DNA of 64,000 bases from Consotaella salsifontis (GCF_900167365.1 NZ_FUXL01000010.1:62001-126000); one strand, 5' to 3'. Positions 44,273-53,888 are shown, numbered from the stretch's first letter. The notes: generated by a model not told the origin, from the letters alone. Translations and numbers: made by a program.

Positions 44273-45139
44273 TTATTCCGTCACGGTCACCTCGACGGTC
44301 ATGCCGGTGAAGGCGTCAGTAGGCCCGGTGAAGCTGCCGGCCACCGGCACGATTTGCGCGATGTCGCGCGCAACGGCGACGGGAATGAGATTGTGTCCGC
44401 CGACACTGCGGTTGGTGGGATCGAAGGTGATCCATCCGGCGCCAGGGACGTAGGCCTCGGCCCAGGCATGGGTCGAGCCGAGAGCGGACAAACCTGATCC
44501 GGCGCCGTCCGGATTGAACAAATAGCCGGAGACGATCCTCGCGCCGAACCCGAGGCTGCGGGCGGCTTCCGCGAACAGAACGGCAAAGTCCCGGCACGAT
44601 CCCCAGCCGCGGTCGAGTGTCTGCAGAGGCGTTTGCGTGCCCTCTTCCTCGCGGCTCTGATAGGAGATCCATTGTGAGACGCCGGCGCTGAGGTCCTTCA
44701 GAAGGGACAGCGTGTCCGTGGGATTGCTGAAGACGAACTCGCGCGCCCAAGCGCAAAGGCGCCCGGCGGGGTCGGGATGTTGCAATGCCGCAAGCGCCCC
44801 GAGATCAGTCCATTCGTCGTCGGAATATCGGAAAGGATAGGAGATTGCAGAGGCCGAAACGTCGAAGACGGGCCAGGCCTCAGTGCTGAGATCCAGCTCC
44901 ACTCGGCTTTCGACCCACAAACTGTCGGTCATCACAGTGAAATTGGCGGTCGCCACCGCGTTACCGAAAACGTCCTGGGCCCACGTCACGGCGGCGCGAG
45001 GCGCCACATCGAGATCAATCGAGGCCAAGCGCACGTCCCGGCTTTCGCGCGGTCGGAGCATGAGGCGATGCGGACCCAGCCGCACCGGCTCACGGTAGTG
45101 ATAGACTGTCCGATGCCGGATGCTGAGCCTGGTCAACAC
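44273..45139 (-). CDS. Transglutaminase-like protein with N-terminal beta domain
   Basis: A 288-residue protein. The N-terminal Bact_transglu_N domain ([30 protein letters not shown]) is followed by the transglutaminase core: Cys in [20 protein letters not shown], His in [13 protein letters not shown], and Asp in [20 protein letters not shown]. All three catalytic residues are present. Family members often pair with circularly permuted ATP-grasp and alpha-E proteins, absent here. Converges on the hemolysin III gene. Confidence 0.9.
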   Translation of the reverse strand: MLTRLSIRHRTVYHYREPVRLGPHRLMLRPRESRDVRLASIDLDVAPRAAVTWAQDVFGNAVATANFTVMTDSLWVESRVELDLSTEAWPVFDVSASAISYPFRYSDDEWTDLGALAALQHPDPAGRLCAWAREFVFSNPTDTLSLLKDLSAGVSQWISYQSREEEGTQTPLQTLDRGWGSCRDFAVLFAEAARSLGFGARIVSGYLFNPDGAGSGLSALGSTHAWAEAYVPGAGWITFDPTNRSVGGHNLIPVAVARDIAQIVPVAGSFTGPTDAFTGMTVEVTVTE

Positions 45140-45436
45140 GGTTCCTTGAACGGTAGTCGAGGCACGGAAGCACTCCGCGCGGGAACGCCGGGATCGATTT
45201 CGCTAGAAGAGGAACCGGCTCAAGACCTTCCCTATCACGGACAGAGGGAATCCGCCGACGCTCGGCGATCTTCTCCATCACGTCCAGTCGAAACGAAGAC
45301 ATTGCAATTTGGTTCATCACCCGACGCTGCCACCGCCTGCGACAGCTAGGGAAGGATCACGCAGGATCGGCGAAAGCCGGCAAAGTTTTCCATCATGAAC
45401 GCGTTACCGACGTCAACGAGACATCAGCGGCGAACT

Positions 45437-45578
45437 TCGGGGGCTCCCAAACCCAACCCGCTATGCTACGACTTCGTACCAGCAGATAGACGTCAACCGC
45501 GAGAGCGGCGCCAAGAGGTCAAAAGACGATGGAAATCAGGCGGTTAGGGCTCCCTGCCCTCCTCCGCTACCATTGCGC
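45437..45578. repeat. Dispersed repeat copy C ending in att-like tRNA 3' end
   Basis: Contains CTATGCTACGACTTCGTACC then AGCAGATAGACGTCAACCGC and AAAAGACGATGGAAATCAGG, as in copies A and B. The right end holds AGGGCTCCCTGCCCT (hairpin) then CTCCGCTACCA. The last 22 bp (45557-45578) are identical to 17157-17178, the acceptor/CCA end beside the integrase. The flanking 300 bp (45140-45436) contains nothing else recognisable. Confidence 0.8.
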
Positions 45579-46545
45579 CTTTGTCCGACACGGAGAGTGG
45601 GTAACGGATCATACCTAGGACATGGGCGACAACCTCCTGCTAGACGAGGCTTGTCGACGGTCTGCAGGTTTTTCTGTTCCAGGTCGATGTATGACAGATC
45701 ATAGTCATGAAGCTGACGAGCCAGCGCGACTGAGCTAAGATCAGCTCATCCGCGCGAAGCAAAACAACCGGAAGGCCAAATCTATTCCGGCCGTTCGTAT
45801 CGTTTATATTGGCATGTCCCGCTCAGCGCATCTGGAGGACGATCGGGTTGCTGCTGGCAGGATCGGTGTCCTTACGGAGCCTCTTCAAGTCCTCGGCCGT
45901 GACCACGCCGCCATCATTGCCCCAGCTGCCGCGGACATCCTTCTTTCGGTCAAAGAATGTCCGCTCGGTCGAGGTGGTCCTCAGCCAAGGACCTTCGCAG
46001 AAGCCCGCTTCTTGGCCTCGGCATGAAGCTTGCGCGCGTTCTGGATGAGCTTCACCGAGTCCGGCCCCCACATCATGCGCATGAAATAGCGAGGCATCGA
46101 GCATCCGTCGCAAATGCTGCGCCTGTTATCCAGGGGGAGCGCGCCGGTTACTTGGCGCGCCGCGTCGCTGACGGCCGGTGGCAACTGTGGACTTGCGTCG
46201 GGAGAGTGGAGAGTTCGTCTGAGGCAACGAGGAGCCATCCATCGGCAAACGGTAACGCCGATTTACAAGGGAGTTTGCACTTTCGACCGTGCAGCGCTGG
46301 ATGAACCGGCGCCGATGCTCCTGTCTGCGATGGTCCCTCGTCGCCGAAGCCGGAGCCGATGGACCATCGTCGTGTCATGCTGTTGCCCTGTGTAAGTGGG
46401 CACGCCGTGGGGATTATAGCGGCGGACGCAGGCACCAGACGTTGAATTGAGACCTCTACTGCCGCGCGCGGGGCGATCTTGCCGGTTCGATATCCAGGGG
46501 GGATTCGGGTTCGGCCGCGCCGACATCGCGGCTCCGCTCCGGCAT
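45579..46545. other. Gap without a convincing gene, island/curli junction
   Basis: About 970 bp. The minus strand has several open stretches that look protein-like but are not recognised: VRGSWGNDGGVVTAEDLKRL then RKDTDPASSNPIVLQMR ending at 45823, and MPRYFMRMMWGPDSVKLIQN ending at 45981. These may be debris of disrupted genes. No tRNA or IS was identified. Confidence 0.4.
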
Positions 46546-47229
46546 TCAGCCCACCGGCGGCGTGGCCCCATGGCCATCGGTCCAGCCGGCCTGCGCGGCA
46601 CGCACCAGCGCCTCCGTTCGGTTGCGCGCGCCGAGCAGGCGCAAGAGCCCGGCGACGTGCGCCTTCACAGCACCCTCGGAAAGTCCGAGCGAGCGCGCGA
46701 TCTGCTTGTTGGAGGCTCCCTGCGCCAGATGGTTCCACACTTCCTGCTGGCGCGTGGTCAGTGGAGCCCGACGCGGGTCGGCGGGCTCCTGGCGCGCCGC
46801 CTTCGGCAGCAGCAACAGGATGCTCGGCGGTAGGTAGATGCCGCCCGCCAGGATCAGCCGCAGCGCCTGGATCATCACGCGCGGCGAGGAGTCCTTCGGG
46901 ATGAAACCGGCGGCGCCATCCTCAAGCGCGGCGCGGATCATCGAAGGGTCGTCCTTGCCGGAGATCACCGCGACGGGAATGCCGCCGGCTCGAGCTCGAA
47001 TCCCGGCAATGTCCAGGTGGTGTTCGGGCCCGCCAAGGAGATAATCCACCAGGATAAGATCGTAGCCGCCGGCATCCAGCAGCTCCGAGAGATCATCGAG
47101 CGCTGCCGCTTCGTGGAGCTCAACGACATCCGCAAGTTCCTGCAGGAGGTAGCGCAGCCCCGCTCGGAACAGCGCATGCCCTTCCGCGACTACGAGCCTC
47201 AGCGGCTTCGCCGTCTTCGGATCAGGCAT
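46546..47229 (-). CDS. LuxR/NarL-family response regulator of the curli locus
   Basis: A 227-residue regulator. The receiver domain (about residues 10-125) has AEGH in place of the usual acidic pair, phospho-Asp in LILVDYLLGG, and Lys in GFIPKDSS. The LuxR HTH is LTTRQQEVWNHLAQGASNKQ then IARSLGLSEGAVKAHVAGLL. Start MPDPKTAKPL follows GGAAGGGGA. By position downstream of csgG, and by analogy to CsgD, it may control the curlin genes. The altered acidic pair may weaken Mg binding. Confidence 0.85.
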   Translation of the reverse strand: MPDPKTAKPLRLVVAEGHALFRAGLRYLLQELADVVELHEAAALDDLSELLDAGGYDLILVDYLLGGPEHHLDIAGIRARAGGIPVAVISGKDDPSMIRAALEDGAAGFIPKDSSPRVMIQALRLILAGGIYLPPSILLLLPKAARQEPADPRRAPLTTRQQEVWNHLAQGASNKQIARSLGLSEGAVKAHVAGLLRLLGARNRTEALVRAAQAGWTDGHGATPPVG

Positions 47230-47328
47230 CGCGTCCCCTTCCGTAACGCGCCCAAGAACCGCCACCGACACGTATCCGGTGAAGGTCGTTGACGTCGAAG
47301 GCTCCCTCCAGATGACCCACGGGAAGCC

Positions 47329-48533
47329 TCAGGTAACGTTGGCAGCCACCTTCGTCGGTCTGCCGCCGCGCGGCTCGTTGGCACCGACAGGCCCTTCGTT
47401 GGCGGCCGGCGCGGGCGGCAGCTGGCGCGGCGCCTGCTCCTGGATCTGCCGCTGTACCGGCGCGTTGCTCGGCACTCCTGGCAGCTGGCGCAGATTGTAC
47501 TGCGCCGGCGGTGGAGCTACGACGCGGGGCGTGGGGGCCTGGGCGGACGGCGTGCGGACGACGCGGCTTTGCGACACCTGCACAGGGCTCGCCGGGACGG
47601 TCTGCACCGTCGCGGCAGGGTCGCGCGTCACCGGCCCCGGCGCGGTCTGGGCCGCGGCCGTCAGGCGCGAGCCATATTCCTGTGCCTGGTATGCCTGAAT
47701 ATAGGCCTGACCTGCGGCACGATCCTGGAACGACCAGATTCCGAGCTGGGCGCCCTCGACGATCAGCCCTTCGACGGCCTTCTCGATCGCGGACTGGACG
47801 GCGATCTGCTTCGGCTCGTTGTAGGTCACGCCGGCCTCGGCCTGCAGCAACTCGTCCAGCTTGACGTAGCGGAAGGCGCCACCCTGAAGCGAATAGGACG
47901 CTACTGCCTTGCGCACGGTGATGGTGCTCAGCACCTCGCCGGTCTTGGTCGACACCGCCCGCAGCGTCACAGTGACGACGTCCTGAATGTACTTCGTATC
48001 GCCGGTGATGCCGAGGAAGCCGGCCCCCGCGCCGCCGGTCATGATGTTGGTGTCGTAACCGATGATACCGCCTTCGATGATGATGTTGGCGTGCAGCAGC
48101 GGCGGGATCACCTTCGGGTCGAGCTGGGTCTCGTTGCGGTAGAGACGGCGCATCTCGGTGACGATCTGGCGTTCCTTCAGGAGGTCATCGAGTTCCTTGC
48201 GCTCCAGCACGGTGAACCAGCGCCTCTCGCCGGCATCCTGCAGCGCCTGGATCAGCATCGCCGCACCGCCCTGGGTCACGGCGCGCGACAGCGACTGGAC
48301 GTTGTCGCGCTCCTTGAACTGGCCGGTCAGATCCTCGTAGTCGTAGACCGCGACAGCCACCTTCTCCGTGGGGGGAGGAATGCGGCGCAGATCATCGTTG
48401 GGACGCGACACCGGCGCGACCACCGGCGGCGTGTCCAACACCGCCTCCTGCGTTACACAACCCGAAATCGGAAGAATGGCGCCGCAATCATCGCAAGCCG
48501 CGAGCCGGCTCGCGGCCAGGTCGCACTCATCAT
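47329..48533 (-). CDS. csgG: CsgG curli secretion pore, possible signal-peptide frameshift
   Basis: An outer-membrane lipoprotein that forms the curlin export channel. Core: EKVAVAVYDYEDLTGQFKER, NVQSLSRAVTQGGAAMLIQA, FTVLERKELDDLLKERQIV, and IIEGGIIGYDTNIMTGGAG, all classic CsgG. ATG 48533 with GAGGGGG gives MMSATWPRAGSRLAMIAA, which needs one extra base near 48480 to join AILPISGCVTQ (lipobox). Without it the first in-frame start is GTG 48441 with no signal. A Pro/Gln-rich tail of about 115 residues extends beyond E. coli CsgG. Confidence 0.9.
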
Positions 48534-48591
48534 TTTACCCCCTCGCACCGGCGCGTCACGAGCCTTCCCTTGGCCCACTCGCGCCTGCGGA

Positions 48592-49071
48592 CTAGTTCAG
48601 ACTGCTCGTGACAAGCTGCGGCACGACGATATCCGTCGTGGTGCCGTCGGTCGCGTTGAAGATGCTCAGCCGGATCGAATCCAGCGTCCGGTCGAAGGTC
48701 ACCGTGGTATCGCCGAACCTCACGGTGCCATGATCCTGAGGATTCTGGCCGAAGATCGCGTCGGTGACCTGCGACGCGAGCGCCGAAAGCAGACGACCCT
48801 GCAGCTGACTGACGAAGAGATCCGCCTGGCTGCTGCCTGCCGATCCTCCGTTGCCGCCGCCTGAACCGCCAGAGCCCGAACCCTTGTTCGCGTCTCTGGC
48901 CGTCGCATCGCGCTGGGCGCTTGCGATCGCCAGCAAATGCGAGGAGTTCAGCGGATTGCCGCCGAAGGACGGATTGATAGGCGTATAGACGAGGTCACCC
49001 GCCGTTGCGTTTGCGGTCACGCTGATGCAAAGGCCGAATGCCAGGTAGATGATGCGAGACGTCCTCACCAC
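48592..49071 (-). CDS. csgF: CsgF curli assembly protein
   Basis: A 159-residue secreted protein that caps CsgG and anchors nucleation. Signal peptide RTSRIIYLAFGLCISVTANA is followed directly by the mature N-terminus GDLVYTPINPSFGGNPLNSS, the CsgG-binding CsgF signature. A Gly/Ser-rich linker and a C-terminal domain (VTFDRTLDSIRLSIFNATDG) follow. GTG 49071 or 49068 with GGGGGAG is preferred over 49128. It lies upstream of csgG with a 58-bp gap. Confidence 0.9.
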   Translation of the reverse strand: MVRTSRIIYLAFGLCISVTANATAGDLVYTPINPSFGGNPLNSSHLLAIASAQRDATARDANKGSGSGGSGGGNGGSAGSSQADLFVSQLQGRLLSALASQVTDAIFGQNPQDHGTVRFGDTTVTFDRTLDSIRLSIFNATDGTTTDIVVPQLVTSSLN

Positions 49072-49467
49072 GTTCCACTCCCCCGACCAGCGGCATAACC
49101 GCCGGTGCTCTGTTGCAGCTGCAACCATACTGCCCTAGCGTTAGCATGGTGCGATTTCAAATGTGGACTCCCTTTTAGTGAAATGGTTGACGTAGCGGCA
49201 TTTGCGCCACAGGTGCGGGGCACAAATCCGATCTTGCGCCTCAACAGCGAGAGCAAGCGGCGTCCAGCGCGCCCCTGAGCAAAGCCACTCCCAGCCGGCC
49301 AACCGTAACGCCGACCATGCCGGCAATTGCAGGCCAGACCAGTTCGGGGACATCATCATTCGCGACTGCTGTTCACTTGGGGGCATGGCAATTGAGGATC
49401 GTTGGTGTGTGGCGGCCAGCGGAGTATTTGGACCCTGGCGCCAGAACGGCTGTGGAGCCACTGGCGC
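49072..49467. other. Intergenic region upstream of csgFG
   Basis: About 400 bp with no convincing gene. Near the AprI/Inh gene end it holds repeated TGGCGCC motifs (CTGGCGCCAG, ACTGGCGCCTAG, TTGGCGCC) that can pair with one another as terminator hairpins. Nearer csgF it is AT-richer and is the likely csgFG promoter region. Confidence 0.5.
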
Positions 49468-50202
49468 CTAGTTGGCGCCGTGGCACTGGTTGGTGAATGT
49501 CAGGACCGGCCAGCGCCCCTGGCGGATTGCCTTCTGCGGGATCCAACCGGTGTAGTTCGCGACCTTGGCACGGCACCAGAGCCCGTCCGAGGCGGTGGTG
49601 CACTGATCGACGACGACGCAGGTATCGGCCGGAATGGTGGAGACGACCGAGGCATCCGGGCGCGCCTCGGCGCGGGCGTTCACCCGCACCAGCACTGATG
49701 CCTTCGCCACCTCGCCGGGCGCCGCCGGCTTTGGTTCGGCGAAGTCCTCGGGCTTGGCGCAGGTCGCGGTGTAGCCGTAGTACACGCATGGCGCATCGAC
49801 TGCCGGCCGCGCTGCCGCGGCAGTGCTCCCGTTCACCCGTTCGAACACCAGGGCCTTGCCGGACTCGGTGTCGCCGCTCATGCGCATCTGATTGCCGCCC
49901 ATGCGGGCGAGGATCTTGTCCTCCTTCCCCAGGAGAGCGAGTTGGCTGTTGACGATGCCCCAGCTGCGGATGCCCGCGAGGTCGCCGCCGCAATGCTCCG
50001 CCGCAAGGTCATAGGTCGCCCCGGTCTTATCTTTCTTCAATTCGATGCGGCAGGCGCCGCCGTCTGAAAGCGACGGGTCGAGAGTCTGCCAGTTGCCGGA
50101 AAAGGCCGCGACGAAATCGCTTTCGCTCTGTGCCACTGCGCCCGACATCATCGCCGCGCCTAAAACCAGCGAGAGCCCGGTGATCTTCAATACCTTCATC
50201 AT
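49468..50202 (-). CDS. Periplasmic AprI/Inh plus SH3-domain protein
   Basis: A 244-residue exported protein. Signal peptide MKVLKITGLSLVLGAAMMSG ends at AVAQS. Residues about 25-125 match the AprI/Inh (metalloprotease-inhibitor) barrel: SGNWQTLDPSLSDGGACRIE, EHCGGDLAGIRSWGIVNSQL, MRMSGDTESGKALVFERV. A Cys-containing linker (CVYYGYTATC) precedes a bacterial SH3 domain (VNARAEARPDASVVSTIPAD then WCRAKVANYTGWIPQKAI). It lies between csgH and csgF. Protection or quality control of curlins is speculation. Confidence 0.82.
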   Translation of the reverse strand: MMKVLKITGLSLVLGAAMMSGAVAQSESDFVAAFSGNWQTLDPSLSDGGACRIELKKDKTGATYDLAAEHCGGDLAGIRSWGIVNSQLALLGKEDKILARMGGNQMRMSGDTESGKALVFERVNGSTAAAARPAVDAPCVYYGYTATCAKPEDFAEPKPAAPGEVAKASVLVRVNARAEARPDASVVSTIPADTCVVVDQCTTASDGLWCRAKVANYTGWIPQKAIRQGRWPVLTFTNQCHGAN

Positions 50203-50301
50203 GTCCCCGTCACATCCTAGCGCCGCCATCCCGCGACGGAGCGCTCGTATTCCCCTGCAGGCGGAGCAGAGCACCTCCGCCACTTCATGGTTCGTTCCAA
50301 C

Positions 50302-50679
50302 TCAGCGGCTGGTTTCGACCACGCTCCGCGCAATCGGCTGACCATCGACGCTCAGCACCAGTTCGACAGAAAGCCGGTCGCCCGGAGCCATAGACAGCCC
50401 AACGCTGGCAACGTCCGCCCGCTCTCCGGCCTTGAGCTGGAAGGCTCCGCCCTGTGACGTCGCAGTCCGCCCCGCCGTGCCCGTGCGCTCGATGGTCATC
50501 TTCGCGTCAAGCGATACCGCGGCGAGTGCCACCGCCTTGCCGGTCAGTCGGACGCCGGTGTCAGTGGGCTCGATGGCGATGGTGGCGAGCGCTGATCCGG
50601 ATTGCCCGGCATGCGCGGCGGCACCGGCCGCCGAGAGGAGGCCGGCTGCGAGCAGGGCCGCATAAATGGGATGAAGCAT
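50302..50679 (-). CDS. csgH: CsgH-type curli chaperone (CsgC-like)
   Basis: A 125-residue periplasmic protein. Signal peptide MLHPIYAALLAAGLLSAAGA ends in AHA. The mature domain is an Ig-like beta sandwich (GQSGSALATIAIEPTDTGVR, GAFQLKAGERADVASVGLSM, SVELVLSVDGQPIARS). This pattern matches alphaproteobacterial CsgH, which blocks premature amyloid formation. It follows the csgA-like gene by 10 bp. Confidence 0.87.
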   Translation of the reverse strand: MLHPIYAALLAAGLLSAAGAAAHAGQSGSALATIAIEPTDTGVRLTGKAVALAAVSLDAKMTIERTGTAGRTATSQGGAFQLKAGERADVASVGLSMAPGDRLSVELVLSVDGQPIARSVVETSR

Positions 50680-50689
50680 GGCCGGCGGC

Positions 50690-51484
50690 TCAGCGCGCTG
50701 TCTGCGTAACGGAGACCTGCGCCCCGACGCTGCTGAACGAATTCTGGGTCACCGACACCGTCCCGTTCGTGACGTTCGTGTAGACCTGCGCGGCGGCGGC
50801 CGAGTTCATGTTGTTGCCGTTCTGGGTGAACACCACCGAACTGCCCGGAACCGAGCCGGTCACATCGAGCGCGCCCTTGTTGCTGCTGCCGTTCTGGACA
50901 AGAAGAGCGTCGGTGCTGGAACCGGTAATCACCGTGCCATAATTGCCAGAGCCACGCTGGATGATGGCCCCATCGATCCGCTGGCCGCCAACGATCAGCG
51001 CGGGATCACCGCCGAGCCCGCCCGTGACCGTCAAGTTCGCGACGTTGCCGATTCCGTCCTGCGACACCAGGCCGACACCGCCTGCCAAAGAGTTGATCTC
51101 GGCGCTGTTGCCCTTGACCCCGCCGCTCGGCCCGATCGCCGGATTGTTCTGGTAGAGATAGACCTTGCCGCCGTTCCCGGACATTGTGACGGTGGCGTCG
51201 TTGTTGTTCCCCAGCTGGCGGGCCTCATCAGTCAGCGTGATCTCAAGGCCAAGCTCGTTGAGTTTCCTGTTGCCGGGGGCGAGACCGCTGCCGGCCGTTG
51301 GCTCGCCGGAGGTGATGGAAAGACCCTTGACCTCGCTGTTCGTCGCCGCGGACTGATCCACCGACAGGGCATTTCCCGAGCCCTGCTGGAGGATCGTCAG
51401 GGTGTTCTGATCGGCGAACGCAGGAAGCGCGGTTGCGGACAGCACCGCGCCGGCAGTGAGAAGAGCAAGAAGGGAGGGACGCAT
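50690..51484 (-). CDS. Curlin-repeat protein (CsgA-like)
   Basis: A 264-residue secreted curlin. Signal MRPSLLALLTAGAVLSATAL ends in PAFA-DQ. The mature part has scattered Q-x-G-x-x-N type strands (ILQQGSGNALSVDQS, DNATVTMSGNGGK style, IIQRGSGNYGTVIT, LLVQNGSSNKGAL, VVFTQNGNNMN) and ends SVTQTAR. Unlike the other four curlins it lacks the shared C-terminal cassette. The start 51484 is chosen because the open frame upstream is antisense-like. Likely fibre subunit. Confidence 0.85.
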   Translation of the reverse strand: MRPSLLALLTAGAVLSATALPAFADQNTLTILQQGSGNALSVDQSAATNSEVKGLSITSGEPTAGSGLAPGNRKLNELGLEITLTDEARQLGNNNDATVTMSGNGGKVYLYQNNPAIGPSGGVKGNSAEINSLAGGVGLVSQDGIGNVANLTVTGGLGGDPALIVGGQRIDGAIIQRGSGNYGTVITGSSTDALLVQNGSSNKGALDVTGSVPGSSVVFTQNGNNMNSAAAAQVYTNVTNGTVSVTQNSFSSVGAQVSVTQTAR

Positions 51485-51516
51485 GCCGGAACCTTTCCGA
51501 ATGCGAGGTCCCTGCC

Positions 51517-52020
51517 CTAGCGGGACCTCTGGATAATGCTGACGTTGTTGCCCATCCCAGTCTGGGAGAAGGACGCGTAGTTGCGGCCGCCAAACTGCTG
51601 CACGGCCGCCTGGTTGCCCGTGCCCGAGATCGAGGCGGCGATCGTGTTGCCGTCGCCTTGCTGGAGCATGGCGAAGAGGTTGTGGGAGCCGATCACGCCG
51701 AGGCTGACGAGATTGCCCTGCCCCTTCTGGGTCAGGCTGCCCGGCGTCAGACCGGAACGCAACGCCGCCCCGGTGAAGGAGGATCCCGCCGGCCCGCCAT
51801 TGCCGTTTCCAGTAAGGCTGACGCGGATTGAGTTCATCGCCGCCGCATTCAGCGGCGCTTCCTGCAAGATCATGAGGCTGTTGCCACTGCCGGCCACCGT
51901 CAGTTCGGTCGCATTCAGCGGGCCGGGATCCGACAGGATGACCAGGGAATTCTCGGCAGCGGCCGGAAAGGCCGTCAACAGTGCCGCAACGGCAAGGCAT
52001 GCGCGCATCCGCTTCATCAA
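51517..52020 (-). CDS. Small curlin-repeat protein (CsgB-like?)
   Basis: A 167-residue secreted curlin, MMKRMRACLAVAALLTAFPA then AAENSL. Curlin strands include VAGSGNSLMILQ, SLTQKGQGNLVSLGVIG, FAMLQQGDGNTIAASI, NQAAVQQFGGRNYASFSQTG and MGNNVSIIQRSR. The C-terminal 95 residues align with the ends of the three large curlins. It ends in Ile-Gln then Arg-Ser-Arg, with a charged tail as in the nucleator CsgB; that role is inferred. Confidence 0.83.
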   Translation of the reverse strand: MMKRMRACLAVAALLTAFPAAAENSLVILSDPGPLNATELTVAGSGNSLMILQEAPLNAAAMNSIRVSLTGNGNGGPAGSSFTGAALRSGLTPGSLTQKGQGNLVSLGVIGSHNLFAMLQQGDGNTIAASISGTGNQAAVQQFGGRNYASFSQTGMGNNVSIIQRSR

Positions 52021-52139
52021 GCTGCTCCGGGTTTATCTTGCCCGGACTATGGCGCATGCGACTTAAAGTCATTTTCCGCCGATCTTTCGTATTTTAAGCA
52101 AGCTGCGTTTTTCTGCTTCCGCTTTTCTGCGGCCCTGAT

Positions 52140-53834
52140 CTACTGCTGGATGCTGAGCCCGTTGCCCTTGCCGTGCTGGGAGAACGAGGCGACGTTGCCG
52201 CTTCCCGCCTGCGTCACCACGGCCTGGTTCCCGCTGCCTTCGATGACGGCGTAGATACGGTTATCCTGGTCCTTCTGCGAAAAGGCAAAGGCATTGAGGT
52301 CGCCCGATAGCACGAGATCGACGCCGTTCAGGGACCCGGACTGGCTGATGTCGCCGGGCTGAAGCTTGGCACCGAGCGCCGACGTCAGCCGCTCGCCGGT
52401 GAAGACGGTTCCGCCGACCGCGTTGTTGTTGCTGCCGGTGATCGCGGCGTCGACCTGATTGTCCTTGCCCGACTGTGTGACGGAGAGCCGATTGAGGGAG
52501 CCGAGCACGCTCGCCCGAGCCGAATTGTCGCTGCCCGACTGGTCGAAGGAAAGGCTGTTGTCGCTTCCCTTGATCGCCTCCGTCCCGACGCTCGCCAGCA
52601 GCGCATTTCCGGCGCCCGACTGGACGAGCCTCAGCTGGTTGCGCTCGCCCCTGAGATCGGCTGCGGCGGCATTGTCGGTGCCGTCCTGCCGGAAGTCGAT
52701 GTTGTTGTCGCCGCCGGTCTGCCGAAGCGCCAGTTCGTTGCCTGTGCCCGACACCGTCCCGATGGCGCCGTTGCCGTCGCCATCCTGCACGATGCCGTAG
52801 AGGTTTTTCGAGCTCGCGTCGCTGGTGACGTAGCTGACGCTGTTGCCGTCGCCGATCTGCGAGATCAAGCCCTGGAAGAGGCTCCAGCCCTGGAACCCGT
52901 CCCAGGCCGCCGGCAGAAGCGCGAAGGCGCCGAGCCCGCCGCGACCGTCGCCGCCATTGTCGCGGCCGGCAAGCGTCAGGGTGACCTCATTGCCGGCGAT
53001 CGCGACGCCGTCATTGTTCTGCATCACCTTGCCGACGACGTTGCGCGAGCCGCTCTGCAGCAGCCGAAGCTGGTTCGCCATGCCCATCTGCTCGATCGCG
53101 AGAACCGTGTTGTCGAGCCCGCGCGACTGCTCCAGCGTCGCACCATTGTTCGAGCCGACCTGGTTGATGGTCTCGATGCGCTGGCCGGACTGCGTCTGAA
53201 TGACGGCCGCGCTGTTGCCGAAGCCCTCCTGCAGGGCGGTGATCAGGCTGTTGCCGGCGCCGGTGCCGGCGCCGTCCTGGGTGATGCTGACGAGGTTCGT
53301 CACGCCCGCACCCGGCCTGTCGACAGTATTCTTCTGGATCACCTGCCCGACGGACTGCGCGCCGGCGAGCGAGGTCTGGCGCAGGACGAGGCGGTTCGAG
53401 GCGGCGGCGGCGGCCGCGAAGGCGGCGCTCGCTTCCTGCCGGATCGCCTCGATCACCGTCGTCGCAAGGCCGCCGAGCGGCGTCTCCTGGATGATGTCGA
53501 TCTCGTTGCGGTCGCCGGTCTGGCCGGTGCCGGTGACGACCAGCCCAAGGCTCGGTCGCACGCCCTGGCGGGTGTTGGTGTCGACCGAATTGCCGGAGCC
53601 GGTCTGGGTGATGCTGATCTGGTTGTAGCGGCCGTCCTGGCCGAGCGGCAGCCCGTCCGCCGGACCGCCGACGACATTCCTGTTGCCGTCCTGCACGATG
53701 CCGATCGTGTTGGTGTCGCCGGTCTGGCCGATGGAGACGGAGTTATCACCGGCGGATTGGGCAAGCGCCGGGGTCGCGAATGCCACGATCCCCCCAGCCA
53801 GCGCCAGCGCCAGTTCCCGCCGCCCAAACTTCAT
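52140..53834 (-). CDS. Large curlin-repeat protein
   Basis: A 564-residue secreted curlin. Signal MKFGRRELALALAGGIVAFA ends in LAQS. Over twenty imperfect repeats of the Q-x-G-x-x-N type fill the mature protein (SIGQTGDTNTIGIVQDGNRN, ITQTGSGNSVDTNT, LRLVQSGAGNALLA, LSFDQSGSDNSARASV). The C-terminal cassette reads FAFSQKDQDNRIYAVIEGSG, NQAVVTQAGSGNVASFSQ and ends in Gln-Gln. About four times the size of E. coli CsgA. Confidence 0.88.
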   Translation of the reverse strand: MKFGRRELALALAGGIVAFATPALAQSAGDNSVSIGQTGDTNTIGIVQDGNRNVVGGPADGLPLGQDGRYNQISITQTGSGNSVDTNTRQGVRPSLGLVVTGTGQTGDRNEIDIIQETPLGGLATTVIEAIRQEASAAFAAAAAASNRLVLRQTSLAGAQSVGQVIQKNTVDRPGAGVTNLVSITQDGAGTGAGNSLITALQEGFGNSAAVIQTQSGQRIETINQVGSNNGATLEQSRGLDNTVLAIEQMGMANQLRLLQSGSRNVVGKVMQNNDGVAIAGNEVTLTLAGRDNGGDGRGGLGAFALLPAAWDGFQGWSLFQGLISQIGDGNSVSYVTSDASSKNLYGIVQDGDGNGAIGTVSGTGNELALRQTGGDNNIDFRQDGTDNAAAADLRGERNQLRLVQSGAGNALLASVGTEAIKGSDNSLSFDQSGSDNSARASVLGSLNRLSVTQSGKDNQVDAAITGSNNNAVGGTVFTGERLTSALGAKLQPGDISQSGSLNGVDLVLSGDLNAFAFSQKDQDNRIYAVIEGSGNQAVVTQAGSGNVASFSQHGKGNGLSIQQ

Positions 53835-53888
53835 TCCACCGAATGCACCCATCTAGATCGTCCCCATGACCGAGCCGACAACGTCGTA

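Noticed and set aside
45690-45745. tRNA-like D-arm on the minus strand (TTAGCTCAGTCGCGCTGG)
   Set aside because: The match covers only the D-arm. No acceptor stem or T-arm at the right spacing, so a tRNA gene is not supported.
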